54,495 nucleotides of DNA from CAZCGA01 sp964498075 (GCA_964498075.1 CAZCGA010000031.1:1-54495), one strand, 5' to 3'; positions 41,757-50,504 are shown, numbered from the stretch's first letter. A program made the numbers and translations. The notes: generated by a model from the sequence alone, not told the origin.

Positions 41757-43378
41757 GGCATTGTACGAAACAGTCCCGTGGGGTCGCGCTGCTGCTGGTC
41801 GCGGCGATGTGGTCCCATGCCTCTCGGGTGGAGGCGCAAACGGCGACGCCGACCGCCACACCCATTCCGATCCCTGGTTTCGTGTCTTGCACCATCCCTC
41901 TCGCCGGGACCACCAGCGCTCTTGCAGCGGCCGACCTCGATCACAACGGTACGATCGATTTCGCGGTGCTCGATAGCGGGAACAATCGGGTCTTCGTTGT
42001 TCTCACGAATCGGGATCGCTTTGCGGAAGGCGACTGCCTCGGTGCAACCAGTTGCCAGGATGTTGCAGGCTGTGCCGTTCCTGCGGGCGCCGGTGCGGTC
42101 GCGATTGCTGCGGGCGACGTGGATAACAACAAAACCGTCGACTTGGCCGTTGCGGTGCGCGACGGGGTGTCGATCTTGCGCGGTGACGGGAAGGGAGGAT
42201 TCACCAAAGACGCTAATCCGCTCAGCGCCGGTGCCGACCCACAGGCGGTGGTCATCGTTGATGTCAATGGCGATGGTCAATCAGACATCGTTGTGGGCAA
42301 CGGCTTCGGCAACACGGTGACGATCCTCTACGGCGACGCGCAGGCCACGGATAAGTTTCGTCGCGTGGCCGTCACGGTCGACGGGCCGGTGGCCGTCGTG
42401 CTCGCGCGGGATCTGAACAACGACAGCTTCGTCGACATCGCGGCCGCGAGCAATGTTTCCGGCAACATCTCGGTGTTGGTCCAGAAACCCAGCGCGCCAG
42501 GCACGTTCCGTGATCCCGTTGTCTTTTCGGCCGGGACCGCCCCGCCAACAGCGATGGTTGCCGACGACTTCAATCGCGACGGGAAGCCGGATCTGGCTGT
42601 GACCACCGACGGCAACCCCGGCGACGTCACCATCTTCCTGAACCGCTTGCCGCGCGATGAGACGAGTCCGGTGCCGCAGCCGCCATTCCCGGTGTCGGAC
42701 AGCGTCGGGACGGGGCCGTTGCCGTCTGCGGTCGGCGCTAGCGATTTCAACGCGGACGGCAACTCGGATGCGGTCGTGGCCAACCAGGGCGACAACACGG
42801 TGGTTTTTTTTCTGGGTAATGGAATGGGAGAGATCTCGGAGACCTCCGGCAATTGCAGGCTCGCCGATGGCGAGCTCGGCACCTGCAACGTCAGCGCAGG
42901 GCCGAGGGCGCTGGTGCTCGCCGATGTTGACGGCGACGGCCGCAAGGATGTGATCACTGCGAATGAAGACGCCGGATCGCTCTCCGTGCTGCTCAGTCGA
43001 CGACCCCCGCCGACCGCGACGCCGACGCCGACGCCGACCCCGACCTCAACGCCAACCCGCACGCTGACATCGACGCCGACGCTGACGCCGACCAACACCC
43101 CGACACGCACGCCGACAGAGACACCGACGGCAACCCCCACGCCGACGCCGACGTTGACTCCGACGGTCACCAACACACCGCGGCCCACGGCGACGCCGAC
43201 ACGGACACCGACGCAAGGCTCGATCATCGTCGCTCCCGGAATCAGCGTCCAGGGGCAGTCGTGTGCGATCACAGACCCGCACGGCATGAGACGTCCGAGC
43301 GGTGTCTGGTTGCTCCCCGCGGCGGTGCTGTGGATCGTCAAGCGCCGAATTCACAGCACGCGCGGGAACGCACGATGA
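41753..43378 (+). CDS. FG-GAP surface protein with Cys-TM tail (C)
   Basis: 541 aa. The signal peptide (GVALLLVAAMWSHASRVEA) is followed by a short TPTATP linker and FG-GAP repeats (35-420) with loops such as AADLDHNGTIDFAV, IVDVNGDGQSDIVVG and ADDFNRDGKPDLAV. A Thr/Pro linker of about 75 residues (425-500) has the dipeptides TP, PT and RT repeated. The end is GQSCAITDPHGMRRPSGVW, a hydrophobic segment and KRRIHSTRGNAR, close to the tail of the 12270 protein (CAIT in both). Its start and stop both overlap neighbours by 4 bp (ATGA), so it is translated together with protein B and the next enzyme gene. Confidence 0.86.
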   Translation: MRHCTKQSRGVALLLVAAMWSHASRVEAQTATPTATPIPIPGFVSCTIPLAGTTSALAAADLDHNGTIDFAVLDSGNNRVFVVLTNRDRFAEGDCLGATSCQDVAGCAVPAGAGAVAIAAGDVDNNKTVDLAVAVRDGVSILRGDGKGGFTKDANPLSAGADPQAVVIVDVNGDGQSDIVVGNGFGNTVTILYGDAQATDKFRRVAVTVDGPVAVVLARDLNNDSFVDIAAASNVSGNISVLVQKPSAPGTFRDPVVFSAGTAPPTAMVADDFNRDGKPDLAVTTDGNPGDVTIFLNRLPRDETSPVPQPPFPVSDSVGTGPLPSAVGASDFNADGNSDAVVANQGDNTVVFFLGNGMGEISETSGNCRLADGELGTCNVSAGPRALVLADVDGDGRKDVITANEDAGSLSVLLSRRPPPTATPTPTPTPTSTPTRTLTSTPTLTPTNTPTRTPTETPTATPTPTPTLTPTVTNTPRPTATPTRTPTQGSIIVAPGISVQGQSCAITDPHGMRRPSGVWLLPAAVLWIVKRRIHSTRGNAR

Positions 43379-44778
43379 TTGGCATCACCGCGTACAGCTC
43401 TTACGTTCCCCGGTTCCGACTGAGTCGTGACCTGATCGCCAAGGCGTGGGGTACCGTGCAAGTCGCGGGCGAGATTGCCGTCGGGAACTACGACGAAGAT
43501 GCGCTGACGATGGCCACGGAAGCCGCACTGAGCTGTGTCCCGGACGAGGACGCTGCTGCCATCGACGGCCTACACTTCGCCAGCACCAGCGCTCCATACC
43601 GGGAAAAGCAAGTGGCCAGCTTCGTGGCCACGGCCTGCGATCTGCCGCGATCAGCGCACACTGCAGACTTCGCGGGCTCGGCGCGCGCCGGCCTCAGCGC
43701 CGTTTTGGCCGCCGTCCACGCGGTGCGTGCAGGTGCCCGCCGCGACGTGCTGGTTGCCGTTGCGGATACCCGCCTGGCGGCGCCGGAGTCTGAGCTCGAA
43801 GGGCTGCTGGGCGACGCGGCCGCGGCGGTGCGCATCGGCGACACGCACGTCCTCGCCGAGTTTGTGGGAGCGGCCTCGGTGTCCGAAGAGTTCACGCACC
43901 TGTGGCGCACCGATGAACAGAGATTCGTACAAGCGTTTCTCGGCAAGTTCTCGAATACCTACGGCTACGCGAAAGACTTGAGTGAGGCGATCCGGTCGGT
44001 GCTCGCCATGCATCAGCTGCGCCCAGAGGCGGTCGCAAAGCTGGCGCTCGCGGCGCCCGATGCGCGTGCCGCGGTGGACCTTGCCAAGGAGTCGGGGTTC
44101 GATCCGCGCCGGCAGCTGATGACGCCGCCCGTGGGAACAATCGGGAGTGCCGGGGTAGCCGATCCGTTGCTCGTCTTGGGCGCGGCGCTGGATGACGCCG
44201 CTCCCGGCGATTGGATTCTCGTCGGTGCCTACGGGGAGGGTGCCGATGTGCTGCTGTTGCGTGCCACTGCGGAGCTGCCGCAACGCCGCGCCGGGCGATC
44301 GTGGAAGCGGTGGCTCGAGAACAAGGTCCTGCTGCCGTCGTATGAGAAGTATCTGAAGTTCCGCCGCGTCGTCGAGTTCGATGAGGCCGGCGAAGCGATC
44401 AACAACGTGCTGGAGTATAAGGAGCTGAAGCAGGACATCCGGCTGTACGGCAGCCGTTGTGAGGCGTGTGGAACCGTGCAGTTCCCCATCGCTCGCGTCT
44501 GCATCCGATGCAAGGAGCGCGACCGCTTGTCGGATCACAAGCTGCGGAAGCAGGGAACCGTTTTCACATTCACCGTCGATCATTTGATCGCCAACATCGA
44601 GCACCCGTTACCCATGGCCGTAGTCGATTTGGAAGGCGGCGGGCGGCTGTACCTCCAGGTCACCGACTTCACCGAGGAGGAGGTGGCGATCGACCTGCCT
44701 GTCGTGCTGACCTTCCGCCGGTTGCATGAAGGCGGGGGCAACCACAACTACTTCTGGAAGGCGCGTCCGTCGCGCTGA
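43375..44778 (+). CDS. HMG-CoA-synthase-like protein fused to a zinc-ribbon/OB-fold (DUF35) domain
   Basis: 467 aa. Residues 1-325 have the thiolase/HMG-CoA synthase fold: IGITAYSSYVPRFRLSR, YDEDALTMATEAA, VGTIGSAGVADPLLVLGAAL and a Gly-rich AYGEGADVLLL. Where the catalytic Cys of HMG-CoA synthases should stand, the protein reads DFAGSARAGLSA, so it lacks that nucleophile, as in a subfamily I recall from actinobacteria. Residues 375-467 form a DUF35 domain with zinc cysteines CEAC and CIRC. DUF35 proteins bind thiolases and shuttle acyl-CoA between active sites. ATG 43375 overlaps the stop upstream; the thiolase gene follows after 9 bp, so the two likely form one complex. Confidence 0.88.
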   Translation: MIGITAYSSYVPRFRLSRDLIAKAWGTVQVAGEIAVGNYDEDALTMATEAALSCVPDEDAAAIDGLHFASTSAPYREKQVASFVATACDLPRSAHTADFAGSARAGLSAVLAAVHAVRAGARRDVLVAVADTRLAAPESELEGLLGDAAAAVRIGDTHVLAEFVGAASVSEEFTHLWRTDEQRFVQAFLGKFSNTYGYAKDLSEAIRSVLAMHQLRPEAVAKLALAAPDARAAVDLAKESGFDPRRQLMTPPVGTIGSAGVADPLLVLGAALDDAAPGDWILVGAYGEGADVLLLRATAELPQRRAGRSWKRWLENKVLLPSYEKYLKFRRVVEFDEAGEAINNVLEYKELKQDIRLYGSRCEACGTVQFPIARVCIRCKERDRLSDHKLRKQGTVFTFTVDHLIANIEHPLPMAVVDLEGGGRLYLQVTDFTEEEVAIDLPVVLTFRRLHEGGGNHNYFWKARPSR

Positions 44779-44787
44779 GGACGGCAG

Positions 44788-45933
44788 ATGAAGGATCAAG
44801 TTGCAGTCATCGGGGTCGGCTGTACGAAGTTCGGAGACTTGTTCGAGACCAGCTACGAGGAACTGATTTGCGAGGCCGCGTTCGAGGCCTACGCAGACGC
44901 CGGTATCGATTCGCCGGATATTCAGGCGGCCTACCTTGGCACCTATCTTCCCGGGCCGTCGGGAGGCAAGGCGGCAGTGTCACTGGGTGACGCGCTGCGG
45001 CTCTATGATCGGCCCATCACGCGGGTGGAGAACTACTGCGCCACGGGAACGGATGCGTTCCGCAACGGGTGTCTGGCGGTCGCCTCCGGCACATACGATG
45101 TTGTGCTGGTTCTCGGTGCGGAGAAGCTGAAGGATCGCGGCGGTCGCGGGTTGCCACGCATGGGTCATCCCCTACTGGCGAAGGGCAACTCCGCACCCGG
45201 TCTGTTTGCGCTGGCGGCGAACCGCTACATGCACACCTTCGGAATGGGACGTGACGTGCTCGCCAAGGTTGCGGTGAAGAATCACTACAACGGGGCGCGG
45301 AATCCGAAGGCGCATCTGCGCATGGAGGTGACGGAAGAGAAGGTGCTCAAAGCGCCGATCATTGCGTGGCCCTTCGGCCTGTTCGATTGCTGCCCAACGA
45401 CTGACGGCGCTGCAGCGGCCATCATCTGCCGCGCCGATATGGCCTCGCGCTTCCGTCGTGACTACGTGTTGGTAAAGGGTTTCGGTTTAGCGGTGACCAG
45501 CGGTCGCCCCTACTTCGACCCGACCTTCGACTACCTGGGCTTCCGCTCGACGCAGATGGCGGCTCAGCAGGCTTACGCGATGGCCGAGGTGTCGGCGCGC
45601 GACATCAGCTTCGCTGAAGTCCACGACTGTTTCACTTGGACAGAGATCTCCAATACCGAAGACCTGGGGTTCTGCAAGAAGGGAGAGGGCGGGCAGCTTG
45701 CGGCGGAGGGCCGAACGGGGCTCACCGGCGATATCCCAATCAACCCAAGCGGCGGCTTGAAGTCCTTCGGCCACCCGATTGGAGCCAGCGGCGTGCGGAT
45801 GATTTACGAATGCGTAAAACAACTACAGGGACAATGCGGTGAGCGCCAAGTGAAGAACCCCCAACTCGGGCTAGCCCATAATGTCGGTGGGCCCGGGGCG
45901 GTTTCTTGCGTCATCATTCTCGGCAGCAACTGA
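44788..45933 (+). CDS. Thiolase family protein (SCP2-thiolase type)
   Basis: 381 aa. Thiolases cleave or form 3-oxoacyl-CoA. The nucleophilic Cys84 lies in VENYCATGTDAFRNG. The second half has EVHDCFTWTEI (active-site His) and INPSGGLKSFGHPIGASG, and ends with LAHNVGGPGAVSCVIILG, in the style of SCP2/archaeal acetoacetyl-CoA thiolases, which pair with DUF35 proteins. The upstream gene encodes that partner. Comparable pairs include BbsA/BbsB of benzylsuccinate degradation and the thiolase/HMG-CoA synthase complex. The substrate here is unknown. Confidence 0.92.
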   Translation: MKDQVAVIGVGCTKFGDLFETSYEELICEAAFEAYADAGIDSPDIQAAYLGTYLPGPSGGKAAVSLGDALRLYDRPITRVENYCATGTDAFRNGCLAVASGTYDVVLVLGAEKLKDRGGRGLPRMGHPLLAKGNSAPGLFALAANRYMHTFGMGRDVLAKVAVKNHYNGARNPKAHLRMEVTEEKVLKAPIIAWPFGLFDCCPTTDGAAAAIICRADMASRFRRDYVLVKGFGLAVTSGRPYFDPTFDYLGFRSTQMAAQQAYAMAEVSARDISFAEVHDCFTWTEISNTEDLGFCKKGEGGQLAAEGRTGLTGDIPINPSGGLKSFGHPIGASGVRMIYECVKQLQGQCGERQVKNPQLGLAHNVGGPGAVSCVIILGSN

Positions 45934-45971
45934 TCCGGGCGGTCGGTGATTCCTCCATCGCTGCGGAACCC

Positions 45972-46016
45972 CCACCTGCCGTGTCGTATTTCCCGACATG
46001 CCGGTGGTGGTGTTTT
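45972..46016 (+). terminator. Imperfect hairpin after the thiolase gene
   Basis: CCACC, TGTCG, a short loop, CGACA and GGTGG can pair with internal mismatches, followed by TGTTTT. It lies 38 bp after the thiolase stop and is a weak candidate terminator for the surface-protein/thiolase run. Confidence 0.35.
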
Positions 46017-46170
46017 GCGACGCACGATGCTGCGTGCATGTGTTAATAGGCGCTAGGTCCCTGTTTCCTTTGCTCTTCTTCCCCGCTCCTGGGCGACGTA
46101 TCGTGGCATGCTATCTGCTGTCTCGCCGAGCACCCCAACGTAAGCGAAAAACTGAACGGGAGTGATACGC

Positions 46171-46677
46171 ATGGAAGCGGCAGTGTCGGCAATGCGGTGG
46201 TCCAAGGAGTACGACGGAACCAGCTTTGATGGCGTGCTGCCGAGGCTGGTTGAACCGGAGATCTTGCTGCCGTCGCAGTTCTTCGATCGTTTTCGTGCCC
46301 GCAGCATCCTGGAAGGTGAGCGGCGTCTCATGCTTGCCGTCCTCGAGGATGGTGTGATGTGCTTCCAGAAGTACACTGGGGCGACGCGACCGCGCGGGCG
46401 CAGGCTGTTTCAGGAGGCTGAAGACTGGCTGTTTGAAGAGGAGAACGACAGCTGGCCGTTCTCATTTGAATCCATCTGCTCGGTCTTCGACATCAATCCC
46501 GAATATTTTCGCCAACGTCTCAAACACTGGAAACAGCAGTTGCTCTCACAGCCGCCCGAGAGCCGCACCAAAGTGTCACGAGTTCGCCTGCGGGCGGCGC
46601 GGCGCCACAAGATCCTGCCATTCGTGCCCCGCCGGCGCCACAAAGCCGCGTCTCAAGCGACCGCTGCACACGTATGA
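46171..46677 (+). CDS. Conserved protein of unknown function
   Basis: 168 aa. ATG 46171 has GGGAG eight bases upstream. The centre reads RSILEGERRLMLAVLEDGV, RLFQEAEDWLFEE and FSFESICSVFDINPEYFRQR, followed by LKHWKQ and a basic tail. I recall this pattern from delta-proteobacterial proteins without a known function. The second part, with a helix, turn and helix before a basic end, could bind DNA like a small regulator, which is inference. It stands alone and converges on a DUF5658-like gene. Confidence 0.7.
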   Translation: MEAAVSAMRWSKEYDGTSFDGVLPRLVEPEILLPSQFFDRFRARSILEGERRLMLAVLEDGVMCFQKYTGATRPRGRRLFQEAEDWLFEEENDSWPFSFESICSVFDINPEYFRQRLKHWKQQLLSQPPESRTKVSRVRLRAARRHKILPFVPRRRHKAASQATAAHV

Positions 46678-46722
46678 CGAGGACCGGTTGCGGCCTCAGC
46701 GATGGTCGCAGCCGGTTCGCGT

Positions 46723-47049
46723 TCAGACCGATTCGACTAACAAGGTCAGGAACTTCGCCAGCCAAGGCGCTAGCGAGAAGGTGCAGTACACCCCCGCCAG
46801 AAACATCAGGGCGGGTGCGACAATCTGGTGTCGCTGATTCCGGCTCAAGAGGAACAGGAGACCGCACGCTTTCGCCTTGAAGAGGAGCAGCGCGGGAGCA
46901 ACTCCGAAGAGCTGAAAGGCGCTAACTAAGATGGGGTTGCCCTCTTTGAAGCCGATTTGCAGCCCTTGATAGGTCGCCACCGCGTCGAAGAGCTGGAGGG
47001 AGATGTTCAAGAGGAACAGGTCGTAGATTCGCCGTGGCTGCACAGTCAT
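46723..47049 (-). CDS. DUF5658-like small membrane protein
   Basis: 108 aa with three hydrophobic segments (LFLLNISLQLFDAVATYQGL, LFGVAPALLLFKAKACGLLF, IVAPALMFLAGVYCTFSLAP). The motif LFDAVATYQGLQIG-KEGNPIL is that of DUF5658 proteins, whose function is unknown. It may be cotranscribed upstream of the CoA-transferase gene that ends the other way, but no regulatory sign is seen. Confidence 0.7.
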   Translation of the reverse strand: MTVQPRRIYDLFLLNISLQLFDAVATYQGLQIGFKEGNPILVSAFQLFGVAPALLLFKAKACGLLFLLSRNQRHQIVAPALMFLAGVYCTFSLAPWLAKFLTLLVESV

Positions 47050-47124
47050 GATGCAAATTCAGCTTAGTGATCTATCAAGGCACGCACGGGCATACAAGGG
47101 AAAAATCTCTTGTCGGCCCACGAG

Positions 47125-48342
47125 TTAGTTGATAACCAGTGCCTCCCTGAGGCGGGCGATCTCAGCCCCTGAGTAACCCAGTACTTCGGAGAGCACGTAG
47201 TCCGTATGCTCGCCTAGGCAAGGGGCTGGACGACGCACGGTCACTGGGGTGCTCGACAGGCGCCAAGGAATGCCGATGTGTTGCCGCCTGCCAACCTCGG
47301 GATGATCGAGGTGAACGAAGAAGCCTGCCTGATTCAAGTGCGGATCCTCGGCGAGGTCCTTGTTGCTGCACGAGGTGAACGCGGGGATTCGGGCTTCCTG
47401 CAGGATGCGCGTGGCCGCCTCGGCGTCCTGTGTCAGCGTCCACTGCGTCACGATCCCTTCGAGACGGTCTTCGTTGGCCTTGCGAGCTGCCAGGGTCGCG
47501 AACTGTGGGTCGGTCGCCCACTCCGCGTGTCCCATGATGGCGGCCAAGCGTTGCCACTCGACGTCGTCGCGTACTGCGATCGATACCCACCGCTGCTCGC
47601 CGGCGCAGCGGAACACGCCGTGGGGCGCCATCGCAGAATCACGATTGCCGTCACGCGGTGGCTGTGTACGGTTCATCGTGTAGTCCATGACTCCCTCCGG
47701 GAGCACGGCGATGGTCGTCTGCTGCTGTGAGAGATCGATGAATTGACCACGACCGGTGCGGGCACGATAGAGCAGCGCCGCCAACACTGCGAACGCGCCA
47801 TGCAGCCCTCCGGTTGGGTCGCCATAGGAAATCCCCGCATGCATCGGGGGCGAGCCCGCATACCCAGTCAGTGACGACATTCCAGACAAGGGTACCTGCG
47901 CCGGCCCATATGAAACGAACTCGCGTTCGGGCCCTGTGGCGCCGTAGCCGGACAACGCGATCATGATGATGTCGGGTTTCACCTGCCGCAGCGCCTCGTA
48001 CCCGAGCCCGATCCGATCCATGACGCCCGCCGCAAAGTTCTCGCAGACGATGTCGCTCTTGGCGACCAGCTCCTTCGCGACGGCCACGGCCCGCGGCTGC
48101 TTGAGGTCGAGCGCCAGGCTGAGCTTGCCCTGGTTGTATTGGTTGAAATAGCCGCTGCGGTTGATGCCGAACTCGCCCCCGGCCCACGGCGGCAGCATCC
48201 GCGTCACACACGGCCGCGTCGCAGTCTCCACACGGATCACCTCGGCTCCCAAATGAGCCAGCTGCAGCGTGCAGAACGGACCGGCCCATACCCAGGTGAA
48301 ATCCGCCACGCGAATGCCTTCCAGCGGTAACGCGGACGCCAT
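47125..48342 (-). CDS. Family III (CaiB/BaiF) CoA-transferase, catalytic Asp present
   Basis: 405 aa from ATG 48342 (the longer upstream frame is discarded since it overlaps the preceding gene). Typical blocks: IRVADFTWVWAGPFCTLQLA, LGAEVIRVE, ENFAAGVMDRIGLGYEALRQ and LSGYGATGPE. The catalytic Asp175 is in ISYGDPTGGLHGA. It lies 5 bp after another family III gene whose product lacks the Asp. Together they could form a heteromer, as known for BbsEF (benzylsuccinate CoA-transferase). Substrate unknown. Confidence 0.92.
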   Translation of the reverse strand: MASALPLEGIRVADFTWVWAGPFCTLQLAHLGAEVIRVETATRPCVTRMLPPWAGGEFGINRSGYFNQYNQGKLSLALDLKQPRAVAVAKELVAKSDIVCENFAAGVMDRIGLGYEALRQVKPDIIMIALSGYGATGPEREFVSYGPAQVPLSGMSSLTGYAGSPPMHAGISYGDPTGGLHGAFAVLAALLYRARTGRGQFIDLSQQQTTIAVLPEGVMDYTMNRTQPPRDGNRDSAMAPHGVFRCAGEQRWVSIAVRDDVEWQRLAAIMGHAEWATDPQFATLAARKANEDRLEGIVTQWTLTQDAEAATRILQEARIPAFTSCSNKDLAEDPHLNQAGFFVHLDHPEVGRRQHIGIPWRLSSTPVTVRRPAPCLGEHTDYVLSEVLGYSGAEIARLREALVIN

Positions 48343-48347
48343 GACGC

Positions 48348-49559
48348 TCAGATCACTCCACTCTGCTGCAACCTCTCGAGCTCCGCCGTCTCGATACCGA
48401 GCTGCTCGACGTACACTTCGTGATTGTGTTGTCCCAGCAGCGGTGCCGGCCGGCGTATGGCCCACGGTGATACGGAGAACTCGTATGGCGCACCCGGATA
48501 CTGCAGCGCGCCGGCTTGCGGATGATCGATCACCGCAAAGAAGCCGCGCGACTTGAGGTGTTCCGAGGCCAGCAGGTCGGCCATTGTCGACACCGGCGCC
48601 AGCGGCACGCGCCGCGCCTGCCCGGCGCGGTAGAGCTCATCGACGCTCTTGTCCTGCACCCATTCCTGTAGGAGCAGCTTGAGCGCATCCCAGTTTGCCG
48701 CCCGGATCAACCGGTTCTCGAACAACTCCATGCCGGCCCACTCCGGGTTGCCCATCAGATCGACCCAGGTCTGCCATTGATGCTCTTCCACGCAGCAGAG
48801 AAAGATCCAACCGTCACGGCATTCGAGGAAGTCGAGCGGCTGAATCGGCTTCTGCCCCAACCGTGAGGCCACCAGGCCCATGTACGGCCAAAACTCGAAC
48901 GTCAGCTCCAGGATGGCGGCGATGGATTCCTGGATCGAGATGGAAATGTGCTGACCCCGACCGCTGCGCAGCCGGGCGAACAGCGCGCCCAAGGCCGCGA
49001 CGGCGGCGTTGAGCCCGCCCTGAAATCCTGCTTGTTGCCCGAATGCCTTCAGCGGCGGCAACTCGTCCGCGGCGGGCCCGCCGCCGTTGAGATACGCCAC
49101 TCCGCCTGCGTTCCACAGCGTCAGGTCGGTTGCCTGGTAGTCTCGGTGCGGCCCCGTCAGCCCGAAGGGCGTGATCGACACCATCACGAGCTGGGGATTG
49201 TGCTCCGCCAGGCTGTCGAACTGCAGGCCGGTCTCCGGCATCTCGGGCGGCGGGAAGTTGTGCACGAGCAGATCGGCTCCGTTCACCAATTGCTTCAACA
49301 GCTCTTGGCCACGCGGTCGGGTGAGGTCCAAGGTGATGCTGCGTTTGTTGGTATTGAGGTACAGGAACAGGCCGCTCTTTTCCGAATGCGCGACCCCGCC
49401 CGGAAACGGCCCGCGTCGCCTGGCGTCATCCCCACACCTGGGCGGCTCGATCTTGATCACCTCGGCACCGAGATCGGCCATGAGCTTGGCGGCATAGGCC
49501 GCCGAGACCATCTGCCCACACTCGATGACTCGGGTTCCGGCCAGCGCTTGCTCAGACAT
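48348..49559 (-). CDS. Family III CoA-transferase-like protein lacking the catalytic Asp
   Basis: 403 aa from ATG 49559. The N-terminal blocks TRVIECGQMVSAAYAAKLMA, LGAEVIKIEPPRCGDDAR and LNTNKRSITLDLTRPRG are family III. The segment aligned with the active site reads FGQQAGFQGGLNAAV: the place of the catalytic Asp holds Gly (the nearby Gln pair is not equivalent). It may be a non-catalytic subunit that works with the next gene, or use another residue. The C-terminal end (LLGQHNHEVYVEQLG) is intact, and no frameshift is seen. It is divergent from the lipoprotein gene. Confidence 0.9.
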   Translation of the reverse strand: MSEQALAGTRVIECGQMVSAAYAAKLMADLGAEVIKIEPPRCGDDARRRGPFPGGVAHSEKSGLFLYLNTNKRSITLDLTRPRGQELLKQLVNGADLLVHNFPPPEMPETGLQFDSLAEHNPQLVMVSITPFGLTGPHRDYQATDLTLWNAGGVAYLNGGGPAADELPPLKAFGQQAGFQGGLNAAVAALGALFARLRSGRGQHISISIQESIAAILELTFEFWPYMGLVASRLGQKPIQPLDFLECRDGWIFLCCVEEHQWQTWVDLMGNPEWAGMELFENRLIRAANWDALKLLLQEWVQDKSVDELYRAGQARRVPLAPVSTMADLLASEHLKSRGFFAVIDHPQAGALQYPGAPYEFSVSPWAIRRPAPLLGQHNHEVYVEQLGIETAELERLQQSGVI

Positions 49560-49706
49560 GTCGCACCGCGTGGGTCGCAGCCTGTACCATGAAAGACGGC
49601 TGGTTGCCAGCGCCGCGCCGGGGAGCCGCCCCGCGCATCCGGCGCCGCTAAATTGCTTGACAATCGGCGCTGCGAGATGGTCAGGTAGGGGTATCGAGGA
49701 GTATCG

Positions 49707-50504
49707 ATGATCGGATCGATTCGAGCGAGCCGGAACTGGCTGGCGTTGACGTGCGTCGCTGCGCTGGCACTCGCAGGCTGCGGTAACAACGGAGATGCGT
49801 CTGCAAACATCCCGCAACAACCGCCGCCGGTTGTTGCGTCAGTGAAGGGGCACGTGTTCACCCCGAATCCCGATGGGTTGCTCTCCGCCGCCGGCGGCTG
49901 GTGGCAGTGGCCGGATCAACTGCACTTGGCACCCGCTGCATTTGCGGGGACGACGGTCGGGACCGGGCTACTCGTACCGGTGATTCCGGGGCTGCCCGTC
50001 TCGCTGGCGCTCGTCAACGAAGGGGACGCGTCCAACGGCCAGATCGATACGCCGGAGTTGAAGGCCTCAGCGCTGACACAAGATGACGATCAAGGCGATT
50101 GCGTCCTGCAGCCCACCAACAATGACGCCTGCGGCCGCTACGAGATCATCAATAGCATCGCCAGCGACGTCGACACGTGTCGGCTGATGGTGGCGATCGG
50201 AAGCGGCGGCCAGGCCGGGACGCTGACGCGCGCCTTCGTGTTCTCGCACAACATCAACGTCGACGCCGTGAGCGAGGCAACCGTGCGCGTGGTGCTCGAC
50301 CGCATCGCCCACTCGCAGGCCCAGCTGTGCCAGTTCACCTCGAATGCTCTCGAGGTGATCCACTCCAAGGTGTTCGATGCGGCGTACACGGCGACCGGCA
50401 GTACGGTTGCGGCAGTCAATCAGAGCGCCTTCGAAAAGGCGGTCACGAACAAGTCCGTGCAGAAAGCCTTGGACGACGTGACCGGCCCGCTCACCGCGCA
50501 GTGA
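49707..50504 (+). CDS. Putative lipoprotein of unknown function
   Basis: 265 aa. The signal peptide with lipobox LALAGC (Cys25) marks a lipoprotein. The mature part has a Pro-rich start, a beta-rich domain (SVKGHVFTPNPDGLLSA, VPVIPGLPVSLALVNEGD), two or three Cys (CVLQPTNNDAC, DTC) and a helical end (ATVRVVLDRIAHSQAQLCQF). No family recognised. GAGGAG lies before the ATG. Upstream, TTGACA at 49657 is a perfect -35, but no good -10 follows. Confidence 0.72.
   Translation: MIGSIRASRNWLALTCVAALALAGCGNNGDASANIPQQPPPVVASVKGHVFTPNPDGLLSAAGGWWQWPDQLHLAPAAFAGTTVGTGLLVPVIPGLPVSLALVNEGDASNGQIDTPELKASALTQDDDQGDCVLQPTNNDACGRYEIINSIASDVDTCRLMVAIGSGGQAGTLTRAFVFSHNINVDAVSEATVRVVLDRIAHSQAQLCQFTSNALEVIHSKVFDAAYTATGSTVAAVNQSAFEKAVTNKSVQKALDDVTGPLTAQ

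Noticed and set aside
43000..43220. Regular short repeats that might be taken for a CRISPR or satellite
   Set aside because: They encode the in-frame Thr/Pro linker of protein C; the period follows codons and there are no unique spacers.
12270..43378. A sortase or myxosortase gene to match the Cys-TM tails
   Set aside because: Looked for; no rhomboid-, CPBP- or sortase-like protein is present. The membrane proteins here are VKOR-DsbA, APC permeases, DUF5658-like, the GMC partner and the 60-aa protein.
49657..49690. Full promoter for the lipoprotein gene
   Set aside because: The -35 TTGACA is perfect but no acceptable -10 lies at 16-18 bp; kept only as a note in that gene's entry.
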